64,000 nt of DNA from NCBI RefSeq assembly GCF_000308835.1, contig NZ_BAGN01000088.1:62001-126000 (forward strand). Reading direction: 5' to 3'. Position numbers and translations under genes: made by a program. The DNA is from Nocardia vinacea NBRC 16497 (GTDB lineage: Bacteria; Actinomycetota; Actinomycetes; Mycobacteriales; Mycobacteriaceae). The notes beneath the pieces are model-generated. The model worked only from the letters and a program-made list of their open reading frames with translations. It made no database searches and was not told where the DNA came from. Below, in pieces: positions 55,411 to 64,000 of this stretch; the first letter of the stretch is position 1, and each line of letters begins with the position of its first letter.

Positions 55411-58278
55411 TTACTGGTCCTTTCCGGGAACGATCACCAGCAGCGGGCGCACCAATTGCTGGGTGGGGGCGAGGGATTCGGCGAGGCGCTGTTCTTCGGC
55501 GATGCGGCGGGCGTAGGTGTCGACCTTCTTTTTCTGGCTGCCGAACAGTTCGAGTTGGTCGGCGCCGGAATGCCAGCGGTCGGCGCGGCGGCGCCACTGG
55601 GCGAGGCGTTCGTTGGCGGTGCGTTCCTGCTCGCCGAGGACGATTTTCATCGACTGGGTGGCCTTGTCGACCGCGATGGGGATCAGCTGTTGGAAGCGGT
55701 CCGGGGCGGGGATCGGGCCGGGGTTGGCGGTCTCGGGCTTCAATCCGGTGTCGGTGAGCAGGAAGTCGAGGTTTTCCAACGGGGTGGAGAAGGCCAGCGT
55801 GGGGCGTTCGGTGTCGGGGAACTCGACCGTGGAGAACACGCGGGACACGAGCTGGCCGCGGCGGTTCATCAAGGTGCCCATCAACAGGACGGTGACGGCG
55901 TCGACGTTGCCGCGGATGGCGAAGATCTGGTTGCGGCCCAGGGCGGACAGGGCGCGGTCGCTGGCCCAGTCGAGGACAGGGTGCAGCGGGCCGAGGAAGT
56001 GGGCTTCGGGCCAGGTGGTGTTGTTGATGCCTTTGCCCTGGCGGGCGGCGCGGAGCTGGGCGTCGCCGACCTGGCGGGAGGTGGCGAGCTTCAGGTGGGT
56101 GTCGATGCGACCCTTCTCGCGGTAGTTCTGCGGGAGGTGGGCCAGGCGCTGGCGGAGGTCGCGGGGCGGGACCAGTTCGGCGATACCGTGATTGGCGTGG
56201 ATGGTCCAGCCGACACCACCATTGCCGGGGGCCGCATGGGGGACGTCGTTGTAGGCGGCGCGCAGGGCTTCGTCGAGGAAGCCGATGTCGTCGGTGTAGA
56301 GGCTCTGGTGGGGGAGCTCGGGGAGCGCGGGGGTGTCGTCGTTGTCGAGCTGGGCGAAGAAGGCGTCGAAATCGTCGCCTTCGAGGACGTCTTCGACCGT
56401 CCTGACCTGATCGTCGAGGTCGGACTTCCGGGCGAGGACGTCGCGGATCGCCGATTCCTCGTCGCCCACACTGTGTTTGCCCATCAGCGAGGCGACGTCA
56501 CCGAGCGTGGAATGCGCATGGTTCTCGCGTTCGAGCAGGCGCGACAGCACGCGGAGGTCACCGGAGAATTCGGGATCCGAAGGCTCCAGGATGAGGGAGG
56601 AGATCACCGGCGGGAACTTCTGGCCGTAGCGGTCGACTCGGCCGTTGCGCTGTTCGATGCGGATCAGCGACCACGGGATGTCGTAGTGGATCAGGTTGTG
56701 GCACTGGGCATGCAGGTTCACACCCTCGGACGCGACATCGCCGGTGACGAGGACTCGGATCGGGGAGGTTTCGAGTTTGAAGCTGTCGACGATCTCCTGC
56801 TGCTCCACATCCGACAGGCCGCCGTGCAGCATGGCGATGTTCTCCGGCTTCAAGCCGAGAGCGGCGGGCAAAAGGTCGGTGAGCCACTTCAACGTGGCGA
56901 CACGTTCGGCGAAAACGACTGCGCGCAGGGACGACTTGGGGCCCACACCGATCTCGCGCAGGCGTGCGACAAGGGCGGCCTGCTTGCCTGCCGACTCGGT
57001 GAACGCCTTGTCGTTGAGGTCGCTGAGCGTGTTCAGGGCGGCCAGTTCGATGCGCTGCTGGGGAGTGCCGTCGCGGAGCTTGTCACGGCGCTGGTTGATC
57101 GACTCGCGCAGAGCTGCCGGGGAGGACAGGAAAGCCTTGGCCAGGGTCCACGGGAACAGGGCCTTGGTTTCGCCGGAATGTGGGGAGGTGCCGGTTTCCG
57201 GGTGCAGCCAGACCTGCGAGAGTTCGCGGGCGACAGCGTCTTCGGCGTCGGACGGCTGTACGAGGCGGTGCACCGGCTCGGCGCGTTCGGCCCAGTCGCT
57301 GCCGACCTCCGCGGCGACCTCGTCGTGGTGACGGTGCCTGCGGATCAGCAGGTTCTGCACATCCTCCTTGGTGAAGGATCCGTCGGCGGCGACCGCGGTG
57401 GGGTCGAGCAGGCGCAGGAGTTCGGCGAAGGATTCCTCGCGGCCATTGTGCGGGGTTGCCGAGGCCAGGATCAGGGCCTCGGTGTTGGGGGCCAGGACCC
57501 GGGCCAGCTCGTTGTTCTGGGTGCCGACATTGGTGAGGTTGTGGGACTCGTCGATCACCACCGCATCCCAGTGCTGGCGTTCCAGATGTGCCTTGTAGCG
57601 CGGACTTTTGAGAGTGTCGATCGAGATGATCGCGCGCTTGTAGTACGTGAAAGGATTGCGGGTGGCGGGGAGCTTCTGGCGGACCTTCTGGATGCCTGCT
57701 GAGTCGAGGCGAACGAACGGTAGCGCGAAACGGCACCACAGTTCGTGCTGCATCTGCTCGAGGACGTGCTTCGGGGTGACGATCAGGATCCGCTCGCCGC
57801 GGCCACGGCGAACCAGCTCCGACAGGATCATGCCGATCTCGAGGGTCTTGCCGAGGCCGACCGCGTCTGCCAGCAGAATCCGGGGGCGGATGTGCTGGGG
57901 GGCAAGGGCTTTGGCAACGGCGGCACGCTGGTAGCCGAGGGAGTCGGCGAGCATGTGGGTCGAGACGGTGACCGTCTGGTCGCCGTAGGGGAACGGGGTT
58001 TTGCGCAGGAGGGCTTCGAGCCACAGTCGGGAGTCGCGGTAGCCGGAAGAACCGTCGGGGATGACCTGGGCCTTGGCAGGGTCGAGCACCTCGATGGTGT
58101 CGAGGCTGTCGTAGAACGTCGCGGTGGTGTCGGCGACCAGCTCGGACAGGCCGCGCACGCGTAGCAGCCAGCCGTCGGATCCCTGCTCGGCGGAGGTGAC
58201 CAGCCATTCCTCGTCGCGGACTACGACGATCGAGCCGGGGGCGACGTTGAGCTCGCGGGGCTCGACGGCATGGGTCAT
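55411..58278 (-). CDS. SNF2-family helicase, DrmD-like
   Basis: 955 aa. An N-terminal SH3-like strand region (1-70, APGSIVVVRDEEWLVTSAEQ) precedes the SNF2 core: Walker A DAVGLGKT (138-145), DESH (243-246), SATPHNGREESF, VFAERVATLKWL, VTGDVASEGVNLHAQCHNLI and the arginine-finger motif IRIEQRNGRVDRYGQ. A C-terminal region of about 350 residues is family-specific. It resembles DISARM DrmD (HepA/RapA-like). The ATG at 58278 has AGGAG nine bases before it. It is first in an operon with the large methylase, from a promoter overlapping defence-element copy 4. The expected role is translocation on DNA to recognise or process invading DNA. Confidence 0.86.
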   Translation of the reverse strand: MTHAVEPRELNVAPGSIVVVRDEEWLVTSAEQGSDGWLLRVRGLSELVADTTATFYDSLDTIEVLDPAKAQVIPDGSSGYRDSRLWLEALLRKTPFPYGDQTVTVSTHMLADSLGYQRAAVAKALAPQHIRPRILLADAVGLGKTLEIGMILSELVRRGRGERILIVTPKHVLEQMQHELWCRFALPFVRLDSAGIQKVRQKLPATRNPFTYYKRAIISIDTLKSPRYKAHLERQHWDAVVIDESHNLTNVGTQNNELARVLAPNTEALILASATPHNGREESFAELLRLLDPTAVAADGSFTKEDVQNLLIRRHRHHDEVAAEVGSDWAERAEPVHRLVQPSDAEDAVARELSQVWLHPETGTSPHSGETKALFPWTLAKAFLSSPAALRESINQRRDKLRDGTPQQRIELAALNTLSDLNDKAFTESAGKQAALVARLREIGVGPKSSLRAVVFAERVATLKWLTDLLPAALGLKPENIAMLHGGLSDVEQQEIVDSFKLETSPIRVLVTGDVASEGVNLHAQCHNLIHYDIPWSLIRIEQRNGRVDRYGQKFPPVISSLILEPSDPEFSGDLRVLSRLLERENHAHSTLGDVASLMGKHSVGDEESAIRDVLARKSDLDDQVRTVEDVLEGDDFDAFFAQLDNDDTPALPELPHQSLYTDDIGFLDEALRAAYNDVPHAAPGNGGVGWTIHANHGIAELVPPRDLRQRLAHLPQNYREKGRIDTHLKLATSRQVGDAQLRAARQGKGINNTTWPEAHFLGPLHPVLDWASDRALSALGRNQIFAIRGNVDAVTVLLMGTLMNRRGQLVSRVFSTVEFPDTERPTLAFSTPLENLDFLLTDTGLKPETANPGPIPAPDRFQQLIPIAVDKATQSMKIVLGEQERTANERLAQWRRRADRWHSGADQLELFGSQKKKVDTYARRIAEEQRLAESLAPTQQLVRPLLVIVPGKDQ

Positions 58279-58398
58279 CAGGGGTACTCCTGGTGGGTCG
58301 ATGCTGAGGGGATCCAACTTAGTGCCGGATACGAAATCATTCGGAATTCCGCATGTTTAGTTACAGGGATTGCATGTTTCGTTCGGCAGCCTCACCGA

Positions 58399-58429
58399 AG
58401 TTTAAGGTCGCACTGAAAACTATGTCAAT
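58399..58429 (-). promoter_or_regulatory. defence-regulon element copy 4 overlapping the drmD-like promoter
   Basis: On the minus strand ATTGACATAGTTTTCA (58429-58414) contains TTGACA as minus-35. TAAACT (58404-58399) is a good minus-10 at 18-bp spacing, about 114 bases before the SNF2 start codon. The 16-mer differs from copy 1 at one base. Confidence 0.65.
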
Positions 58430-58544
58430 GGACGAAGCGTCGAGGCTTGTGTATTCAGAGTAGTGGATGGTCCGACCGGCCACGCGGCTAGCGCGCTGCT
58501 ACCGTTGTCGCACCCGAATTGGACAGGTGGGGGAGGTGGCGATC

Positions 58545-59261
58545 GTGGAGAACGACGCGGCCGGGGCGCCGACCGAGCTGGTCGCCGGCGGTGTGCTCGC
58601 GCCTGATGTCGCAACCTACACCGCGCTGCGGACCTCCGTCTTCGCATTCCGTTCGCCGGTTGCGCCGGAGCTCGTCACCGGAGATGGTCTGCGTCCGACG
58701 GTGTCGATCGGTGAGCTCGCCGAGGCCGGGGCGCTGACCGTGCTGGAGTCACCGCCCACCCTTGTGGCGATCGCAAGTGGAGCTCCGATGTTGACTGCCA
58801 AGGACATTCGTCTCGGCCGGGAACCGTCGAGGAATGGGGATCCCGGCACCCCCGGTGCGGTGTTCGGGCAACCGGGCGACGTGGTGGTTGTGACCGGAGC
58901 GGGCCATGCGGTGGTGTCGGTGCGCACGGACGCGGCTCTGCTCGCGCCAGGGGTTGCGGTGCTACGGGTCAATCCGGATGTCATCGACGCGCACTTCTTG
59001 TCCGGAGTTGTGCGAGCGGCCGCAGACGCCGCGGACAGCCGACCGATCGACCTGTTCGGGGTCGGCTTTCCTCGAGTGTCGATCGGTGAGCAGCGGACCA
59101 TCGGCGAAGCGGTCGCGCAACTGATGGAGATCGAGAAGGCATGGCGCGGTCAGCGTCTCGCTGTCGAACGAATGGTCAGAGACGGCCTGTCCGGGCTCTC
59201 ATCGGGAACGCTTCGGATTGCGGACGGGGCGGGCAATGCGGGTGGGCCGCATGGCGAATGA
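58545..59261 (+). CDS. stand-alone HsdS/TRD-like protein
   Basis: 238 aa. It resembles the C-terminal TRD part of single-chain type I methylases: VSIGELAEAGALTVLESPPT, MLTAKDIRLGREPSRNGDPG, GQPGDVVVVTG, LLAPGVAVLRVNPDVIDAHF, and an ending VERMVRDGLSGLSSGTL. There is no SAM motif or NPPY, so it cannot methylate by itself. It may supply or change sequence specificity of a methylase in the locus, or be a relic of one. The GTG at 58545 follows GGGGGAGG by eight bases; GTG 58536 is possible. Its stop overlaps the kinase start by 11 bases. Confidence 0.65.
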   Translation: MENDAAGAPTELVAGGVLAPDVATYTALRTSVFAFRSPVAPELVTGDGLRPTVSIGELAEAGALTVLESPPTLVAIASGAPMLTAKDIRLGREPSRNGDPGTPGAVFGQPGDVVVVTGAGHAVVSVRTDAALLAPGVAVLRVNPDVIDAHFLSGVVRAAADAADSRPIDLFGVGFPRVSIGEQRTIGEAVAQLMEIEKAWRGQRLAVERMVRDGLSGLSSGTLRIADGAGNAGGPHGE

Positions 59262-60672
59262 CACGGTGCCACGGATCGTCGCCGAGCGTTACGAGCTGAT
59301 CGAGGTCATCGGTCGCGGTGGCATGGGACGGGTGTTCCGGGGGTTCGACCGTAGGCTCAAGCGCCAGGTCGCAATCAAGATCATCCATCCCCATCTGGCC
59401 GAGAACAATGAATGGGAACGCCGATTCGTGCGGGAAGCCGAACTGATGGCGCGGATGAGTCATCCCGGTATGGCCACCGTGTTCGACGCCGGCATCGACC
59501 CGGGGCCGCCCGAGCAGCCGTTCCTCATCATGGAATATGTCAATGGTGTCACGCTCGACAGCATCCTGTCCGCCCGCGGTCGGCTGCCGCTGGGCGCGGT
59601 CGCCGGAATCTGCGCGCAAACCGCCGCAGTGCTCGCGGAAGCCCACGGGCACAGGATCTTCCACCGCGACCTCAAACCGTCGAACCTCATGCTCTGCGCC
59701 GACGGAACGGTTCGTGTGCTCGACTTCGGCATCGCCGTCGCGCTCGACGCTGATCAAACACGGCTCACCCGGACGGGATCGGGCATCGGAACACCGGAAT
59801 ATATGGCGCCCGAGCAGGTTCGGGGTAGCTCGGTGGTGCCGCAGACCGACCTGTATGCGCTGGGCCTGGTGATGTACGAAATGCTCACCGGCGTCCGGGC
59901 CATGCTCGGGTCCTCGGAGTTCGACACGATGTTCAACCAGATCAATACGGCACCACCGATTCTCGAGCCGGAACGCGACAAGGTGCCCGAGGAACTGGCG
60001 GTGCTCGTGAGGAGCATGCTCGCCAAGGAGCCGGTCGACCGTCCGGCGGATGCGGTGACCGTGCACGGGGTGCTGATGCGGTATGTCGGCGCGCTCGACG
60101 GGCTGATGGAACATCCCGATCCGGCGAGCCCCGCACGGCTGTATGCGGCAGCCGTCGGTGCCTCAGCGGCGACACGGACCGCGATGCCCCAGAAGCGGCT
60201 CGAAGTCGGCGATGCGGCTGCCGCGCCCGAGTTCACCCGCGGTGATCTCGATCGGGCGGTCCGCCGTGCTCGAGACCTCGCCGACGAGTCCCGTTACGTG
60301 CCTGCCATCGGAGCGTTGAAAGACTCTCTCGGCGTTGCCGTGCCACAGCTCGGCGCTCGCGATGTGGACGTCGTCGACGCGCGGGTTCGGCTGGCCGATC
60401 TGTGTCTGGAATCCGGTGACTATGTCCAGGCCAGCGCGTTCTACAGCGACCTGATCGACGACCTCACCGCGGAGCGGGGGCCCTATGACGACCAGGTCAT
60501 GTACTGCCAGCGGCAGGTGGCCACCTGCCAGGTACACAGCGGTCAGGTGCGGGCCGCGCTGACGCGACTGCGGAAATTGCACGCGCAGCTGGCGGCCTGG
60601 CACGGGGAGAGCGATGCACGAGTGGTGCAGCTGTCGGAGATGATCACCCAGATCAGGGCGGGCACAAGGTAA
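59251..60672 (+). CDS. soluble Hanks-type Ser/Thr protein kinase with helical-repeat tail
   Basis: 474 aa. Kinase domain about 14-285: GRGGMG loop (21-26), Lys43 in VAIKII, Glu in the C-helix (REAELMARM), catalytic Asp140 in HRDLKPSN, DFG 158-160, and a TPEYMAPEQ activation end. The domain is complete. There is no membrane helix or PASTA domain, unlike PknA/PknB. The C-terminal about 150 residues are TPR-like helices (ARDLADESRYVPAIGALKDS, YVQASAFYSDLIDDLTAE, VHSGQVRAALTRLRKLHAQL). The ATG at 59251 overlaps the TRD-like gene, tying the kinase to a methylation locus, reminiscent of PglW in BREX type 2. Signalling or effector control on infection is inferred. Confidence 0.87.
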   Translation: MANDTVPRIVAERYELIEVIGRGGMGRVFRGFDRRLKRQVAIKIIHPHLAENNEWERRFVREAELMARMSHPGMATVFDAGIDPGPPEQPFLIMEYVNGVTLDSILSARGRLPLGAVAGICAQTAAVLAEAHGHRIFHRDLKPSNLMLCADGTVRVLDFGIAVALDADQTRLTRTGSGIGTPEYMAPEQVRGSSVVPQTDLYALGLVMYEMLTGVRAMLGSSEFDTMFNQINTAPPILEPERDKVPEELAVLVRSMLAKEPVDRPADAVTVHGVLMRYVGALDGLMEHPDPASPARLYAAAVGASAATRTAMPQKRLEVGDAAAAPEFTRGDLDRAVRRARDLADESRYVPAIGALKDSLGVAVPQLGARDVDVVDARVRLADLCLESGDYVQASAFYSDLIDDLTAERGPYDDQVMYCQRQVATCQVHSGQVRAALTRLRKLHAQLAAWHGESDARVVQLSEMITQIRAGTR

Positions 60673-60822
60673 TTGGATTGCCGATTTCGCGACCAATGAG
60701 GTCTCCGCGACGCTAACGAATCGGTCGCGATCATGGTCGCGGTCGAGATACATCTGTAGCGGATACCCCTGACCTGGCGATACCGTTTTGACGGTTGGCC
60801 TGTGGGGTAAGGAGACAGCGGG

Positions 60823-63800
60823 ATGACGGACTCGGGGACCGTGAGGGAGGCCGATCTGGCGGATCGCGCGTCGCGGTTGTTCCGATTTCTGGCCCGAGTC
60901 CAGGGAATTGGTGGCACCCCGATCCTCGACGCCGACGATCTCGGGGCGGTGGAGTGGCTCGGTGAGTTGCCTGCGAGCACGGCGGTCAGGTTCACGTCCG
61001 GGTCGGAGGACAAGCCGTTCCTGCGGTTGGACAAGGTGCCCGTGACGCCGCCGATCGGTCCGCCCGAGCCCGAGGTACGGGCCTGGCTGGTGCCCGGACC
61101 ACTCAACGATCACACGGCCGAGCCGGCGCTGCGGGCCGAACGCGTCGACGGCGGTGCCCGGACGGAACGGCTTATCGATCACCCGCACATCCGCGAACGG
61201 TTCGACGGCTGGTTGCGGCGGTGGCGTGCCTGGGCTGAAATGGCTCGGATCGAGGAGCCGGCGTATCGCTGGTATCGGGCCATCTACCGGATGTACTCCG
61301 ACGTCAACGCCTCGGCGGAGAGTCGGGAAGCGGTGCTGGCGTTGGGGTGCGTCGTCTGGCGGCGGCGCGGCGCCGGGACGATCCGCAGGCACGCCTTGAC
61401 CATGCCGGTGAAGTTCGAGTTCGACACCGACTCAGGCACGCTGACCGTGCGGCTCGATCTCGACGCCGGTCGTTCGGCGATGGAGTTGTCCGATTTCCTC
61501 GACCCGGGTGAGATTATCGATCCGGCACTGCTGCGCTCGGTGGAGCGCGAATTCCTCGACGGTGTGGACCCGTTCGACCGGGATGCTGTCGCGGTGCTCA
61601 TGCGGCGGCTCCTGCACAGCCTGGGGCCGGACTCGGCCTTCCGCGACGAGATGATGCCGGCCGCGGCCACTACAGAACCGGTGGGCTACTACGCCCCGGC
61701 CTTGATTGTGCGGTCGCGTGGCAAGCGAGGACTGACCCGGGTGCTCGACACCATCGCCGACCGGATCGAGGACCGAGGCCGGGTCCCGGTCGGGCTGCGC
61801 ACCCTGGTCGATCCGGCTTATACGGCGACTGCGGACCTGCCGTCGGACAACGGCGCGATTGTGCGCGACGGAACCGACAGCTTCCTGCCGCTGCCGCTGA
61901 ATGCGGTCCAGCTGGACATCCTCCAGCACGTCGACTGCCATGCGCACACGATCGTGCAGGGCCCTCCCGGCACAGGCAAGACCCACACGGCGGCCGCGTT
62001 GATCACCCACCTCTTGGCGCAGGGCAAGCGGGTGCTCGTCACCGCGCACACCGATCGCGCGCTGGCGGAGGTGCGGGGCAAGCTGCCTGCGGAGATCCGT
62101 GATCTGTGTGTGTCGGTGGCTGGGGCAAGCCGCGACAACTTCGCCGATCTGAAACTGTCGATGGAGCGGATCGCGGCGGCAGCCGACGACCACGATGCGC
62201 CGGGAGCCCGACGCAGAGTCGAGACCGCCAACGCGCGCATCGCCGAGTTGCGGGCGGCCCGTGCGCTGCACGCCGAGCAGCTGCTGCGGCATCGTGAGCA
62301 GGAAGTGATCTCGCACGAGATCGGTTCCTACCGTGGAACATTGACCGAGTTGGTGCTGCGGCATCGAGCAGAGGCAGTGCGGTACGGGTGGGTTCGAAAC
62401 CTGGACCAGGTCCACCCGGGTACAGCACTGCCTGTTTCATCGACCGAGGTGCGGGAATGGCGGACGCTGCTTCTCGACGATGCACTCGCTGATCCGGAAG
62501 TGGCAGCCCCGCAGCTGATCACCGTGCACGATGTGCCGCCGGTAGCCCAGGTGGCGCAATGGAGCAAACGGCTCGCCGGTGCGACCGAGCGGGCCACGAC
62601 GTTGGCCGGACACGGGACGCGCCCGTGGATCGAGGCGATCCGCGGACTGACGCCGGCCAGTTGCGCCGAGGTGTCGGCGACGGTACGACAGGTGGACCGC
62701 GAACTCGGGGAACTGTCGTCCAGCCGGGACGGGTGGGTTCGCGATGCCGTTGTCGATGTGGCCAGGGGCCGGGGCGGTGTGTGGCACGGGCGGCGGATGC
62801 GGCTTGTCGAATTGCTCGAACCCGCAGCCACATTGACCAGAGAGCTCGGCATAGCCCAGGTTCGGGTTTCCGGTGGCGACCGCGCGGCCCTCGTCGCGCT
62901 GGCTGAATCAGTTCTCGGCTATGTCGAGAAGAACGGGTCCATCAAACTGCGCCCGGACGGTGCACCGAAGATCGGCATCGCGACCAACCGAGTGCTGAAA
63001 GAAGCCGCACCGCTGTTCGAATATGTCCGGGTGGACGGCCGGATTCCGGTCGATCCCGCGCACCTGCGCGCGTTCCTCCGCTGCGAGGAGGTCGAGCGGC
63101 TGGTCGAACAGCTCGACGAGGTGTGGACGGGATCCGGCGTTGCTGCCGCGGCGCCCGGCAGCGTGTCCGTCCGGCTGGCCCATCACCGTGACCATGCCGA
63201 GCAGTTGCGGATACTGCTCACCGTCGGCGCTGAATTGGTCACGGCGGGACAGCAATTGCGCGGATTCGGGATGGCAGAGCCGGACTGGTCGGATCCGGCC
63301 GCTCGGCGAGCGTTGCTGGCTTCCTTCGACGCGGCCACCGCCCTAGACGAGCAGGCAGAGGCATCGGCACTGTTCGACAAGGTCGCCACCCGTGTATCCG
63401 GGCTGCGCTATCAGCCCGGCGCCACTACCAACTTGCACGATCTGCATCGTGCGATCGAGCAGCGCGATATCGACGCCTACCAGCGTGCGCACACGCGGCT
63501 AGCCGAACTGAACGTTCTGCGTGGCCGCTATGCCCGTCGTGGCGAACTCGATGCACGGATGGCGCAGCTGCCCCGGTTGCGTGAAGCCGTGGTGTCCACC
63601 GCGGTGTCGGACGTGTGGGACATCCATCTCGCCGACCTCGAACAGGCCTGGGACTGGGCCGGTCTCGGTGTGTGGCTCTCCGGGGTCGACCCCGAACCGG
63701 TCAACAAGCTGTTCGATCAGCTCGACGACATCGAAGCCGGGCTCCGCGACGAAGCGACTCAGCTTGCAGTCACCAAGGCCTGGGACCGGGCCGTGGCTCC

Positions 63801-64000
63801 GGATCGACTCGGGCCGGGAACCAGAACGGACCTGCGGCAATACGCGCAGCTGGTGCGGCGATACGGCAAGGGCAGCGGCCCGCACGCCGACCGCAGGCGG
63901 CGCGAGATCCGGGACACCATGGGACGCTGCCGTTCGGCCGTCCCGGTGTGGATCATGCCGATCTACCGGGTGGTCGAACAGCTCGACATCGAACCGGACA
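60823..64000 (+). CDS. UPF1/Dna2-like SF1B helicase, N-terminal part (partial)
   Basis: At least 1059 residues are visible and the frame is open at the window end. After an N-terminal region of about 370 aa there is Walker A GPPGTGKT (380-387) in IVQGPPGTGKTHTAAALITH, then motif Ia VTAHTDRALAEVRGKLP. A long helical insert follows (about 430-1000), and at the end AVPVWIMPIYRVVEQL, which in AAA_11/UPF1-like helicases comes just before the DEAS/DEAQ Walker B. So the second half of the motor and any C-terminal nuclease lie outside the window. The ATG at 60823 has AAGGAG nine bases before it. It lies 150 bp after the kinase gene, same strand. Confidence 0.85.
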   Translation, partial: MTDSGTVREADLADRASRLFRFLARVQGIGGTPILDADDLGAVEWLGELPASTAVRFTSGSEDKPFLRLDKVPVTPPIGPPEPEVRAWLVPGPLNDHTAEPALRAERVDGGARTERLIDHPHIRERFDGWLRRWRAWAEMARIEEPAYRWYRAIYRMYSDVNASAESREAVLALGCVVWRRRGAGTIRRHALTMPVKFEFDTDSGTLTVRLDLDAGRSAMELSDFLDPGEIIDPALLRSVEREFLDGVDPFDRDAVAVLMRRLLHSLGPDSAFRDEMMPAAATTEPVGYYAPALIVRSRGKRGLTRVLDTIADRIEDRGRVPVGLRTLVDPAYTATADLPSDNGAIVRDGTDSFLPLPLNAVQLDILQHVDCHAHTIVQGPPGTGKTHTAAALITHLLAQGKRVLVTAHTDRALAEVRGKLPAEIRDLCVSVAGASRDNFADLKLSMERIAAAADDHDAPGARRRVETANARIAELRAARALHAEQLLRHREQEVISHEIGSYRGTLTELVLRHRAEAVRYGWVRNLDQVHPGTALPVSSTEVREWRTLLLDDALADPEVAAPQLITVHDVPPVAQVAQWSKRLAGATERATTLAGHGTRPWIEAIRGLTPASCAEVSATVRQVDRELGELSSSRDGWVRDAVVDVARGRGGVWHGRRMRLVELLEPAATLTRELGIAQVRVSGGDRAALVALAESVLGYVEKNGSIKLRPDGAPKIGIATNRVLKEAAPLFEYVRVDGRIPVDPAHLRAFLRCEEVERLVEQLDEVWTGSGVAAAAPGSVSVRLAHHRDHAEQLRILLTVGAELVTAGQQLRGFGMAEPDWSDPAARRALLASFDAATALDEQAEASALFDKVATRVSGLRYQPGATTNLHDLHRAIEQRDIDAYQRAHTRLAELNVLRGRYARRGELDARMAQLPRLREAVVSTAVSDVWDIHLADLEQAWDWAGLGVWLSGVDPEPVNKLFDQLDDIEAGLRDEATQLAVTKAWDRAVAPDRLGPGTRTDLRQYAQLVRRYGKGSGPHADRRRREIRDTMGRCRSAVPVWIMPIYRVVEQLDIEPD

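Noticed and set aside
21670..64000. BREX or Pgl system
   Set aside because: A kinase and methylases are present, but no PglZ phosphatase, BrxC/PglY ATPase or BrxL is seen in the window.

Overview
This window comes from a high-GC actinomycete of the Mycobacteriales, most likely Nocardia or a close relative. The evidence is the mycobacterial-type order uvrA ... infC-rpmI-rplT-tsnR, a DevS/DevR (DosS/DosR) pair beside a RafH-like ribosome-hibernation factor, EspC/WXG100-type substrates of type VII (ESX) secretion, and XRE(DUF5753)/DUF397 and DUF3558 genes. No rRNA or tRNA gene and no CRISPR array was seen.

Layout. (1) 1-17.9 kb is core-like: a partial PAS sensor, a ketosynthase, the DevS-RafH-DevR dormancy cluster with a DosR-type box, a glycogen-debranching-type enzyme, uvrA with a Lys/Ala-rich tail, an alpha/beta hydrolase, a TetR-flavin monooxygenase operon with a double operator, DUF1844, and the infC operon, which has an AUC start and an attenuator-like leader. 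(2) 18-21.6 kb is transitional: membrane and secreted small proteins, a recombinase-like remnant and palindromes. (3) 21.6-36.8 kb is a first defence block. An HTH/N6-adenine methylase/TRD protein faces a minus-strand operon that encodes a 2111-aa DEAD helicase with DUF1998 and a C-terminal nuclease-like region, two RelE-like/UvrD fusions, and a UvrD helicase with a degenerate NERD-like front. (4) 36.8-49.4 kb is an accessory region: two ESX substrate modules with putative partner/immunity genes, an overlapping seven-gene array of tiny ORFs, a broken Wadjet-II jetA-like gene and another pseudogene. (5) 49.4-64 kb is a second defence block: an AT-rich HEPN-motif gene, a 1540-aa DrmMI-like methylase, a DrmD-like SNF2 helicase, and divergently a free-standing TRD-like protein, a soluble Ser/Thr kinase and a partial UPF1-like helicase.

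The most interesting signal is a 16-bp element (ATTGACRWWGTTTTCA). It occurs twice before the block-1 methylase, once before the giant helicase and once in the divergent promoter of block 2. It suggests that the two blocks are co-regulated parts of one composite DISARM-like system with unusual components: toxin-fold helicases, a protein kinase and a stand-alone specificity protein. This grouping is an inference.
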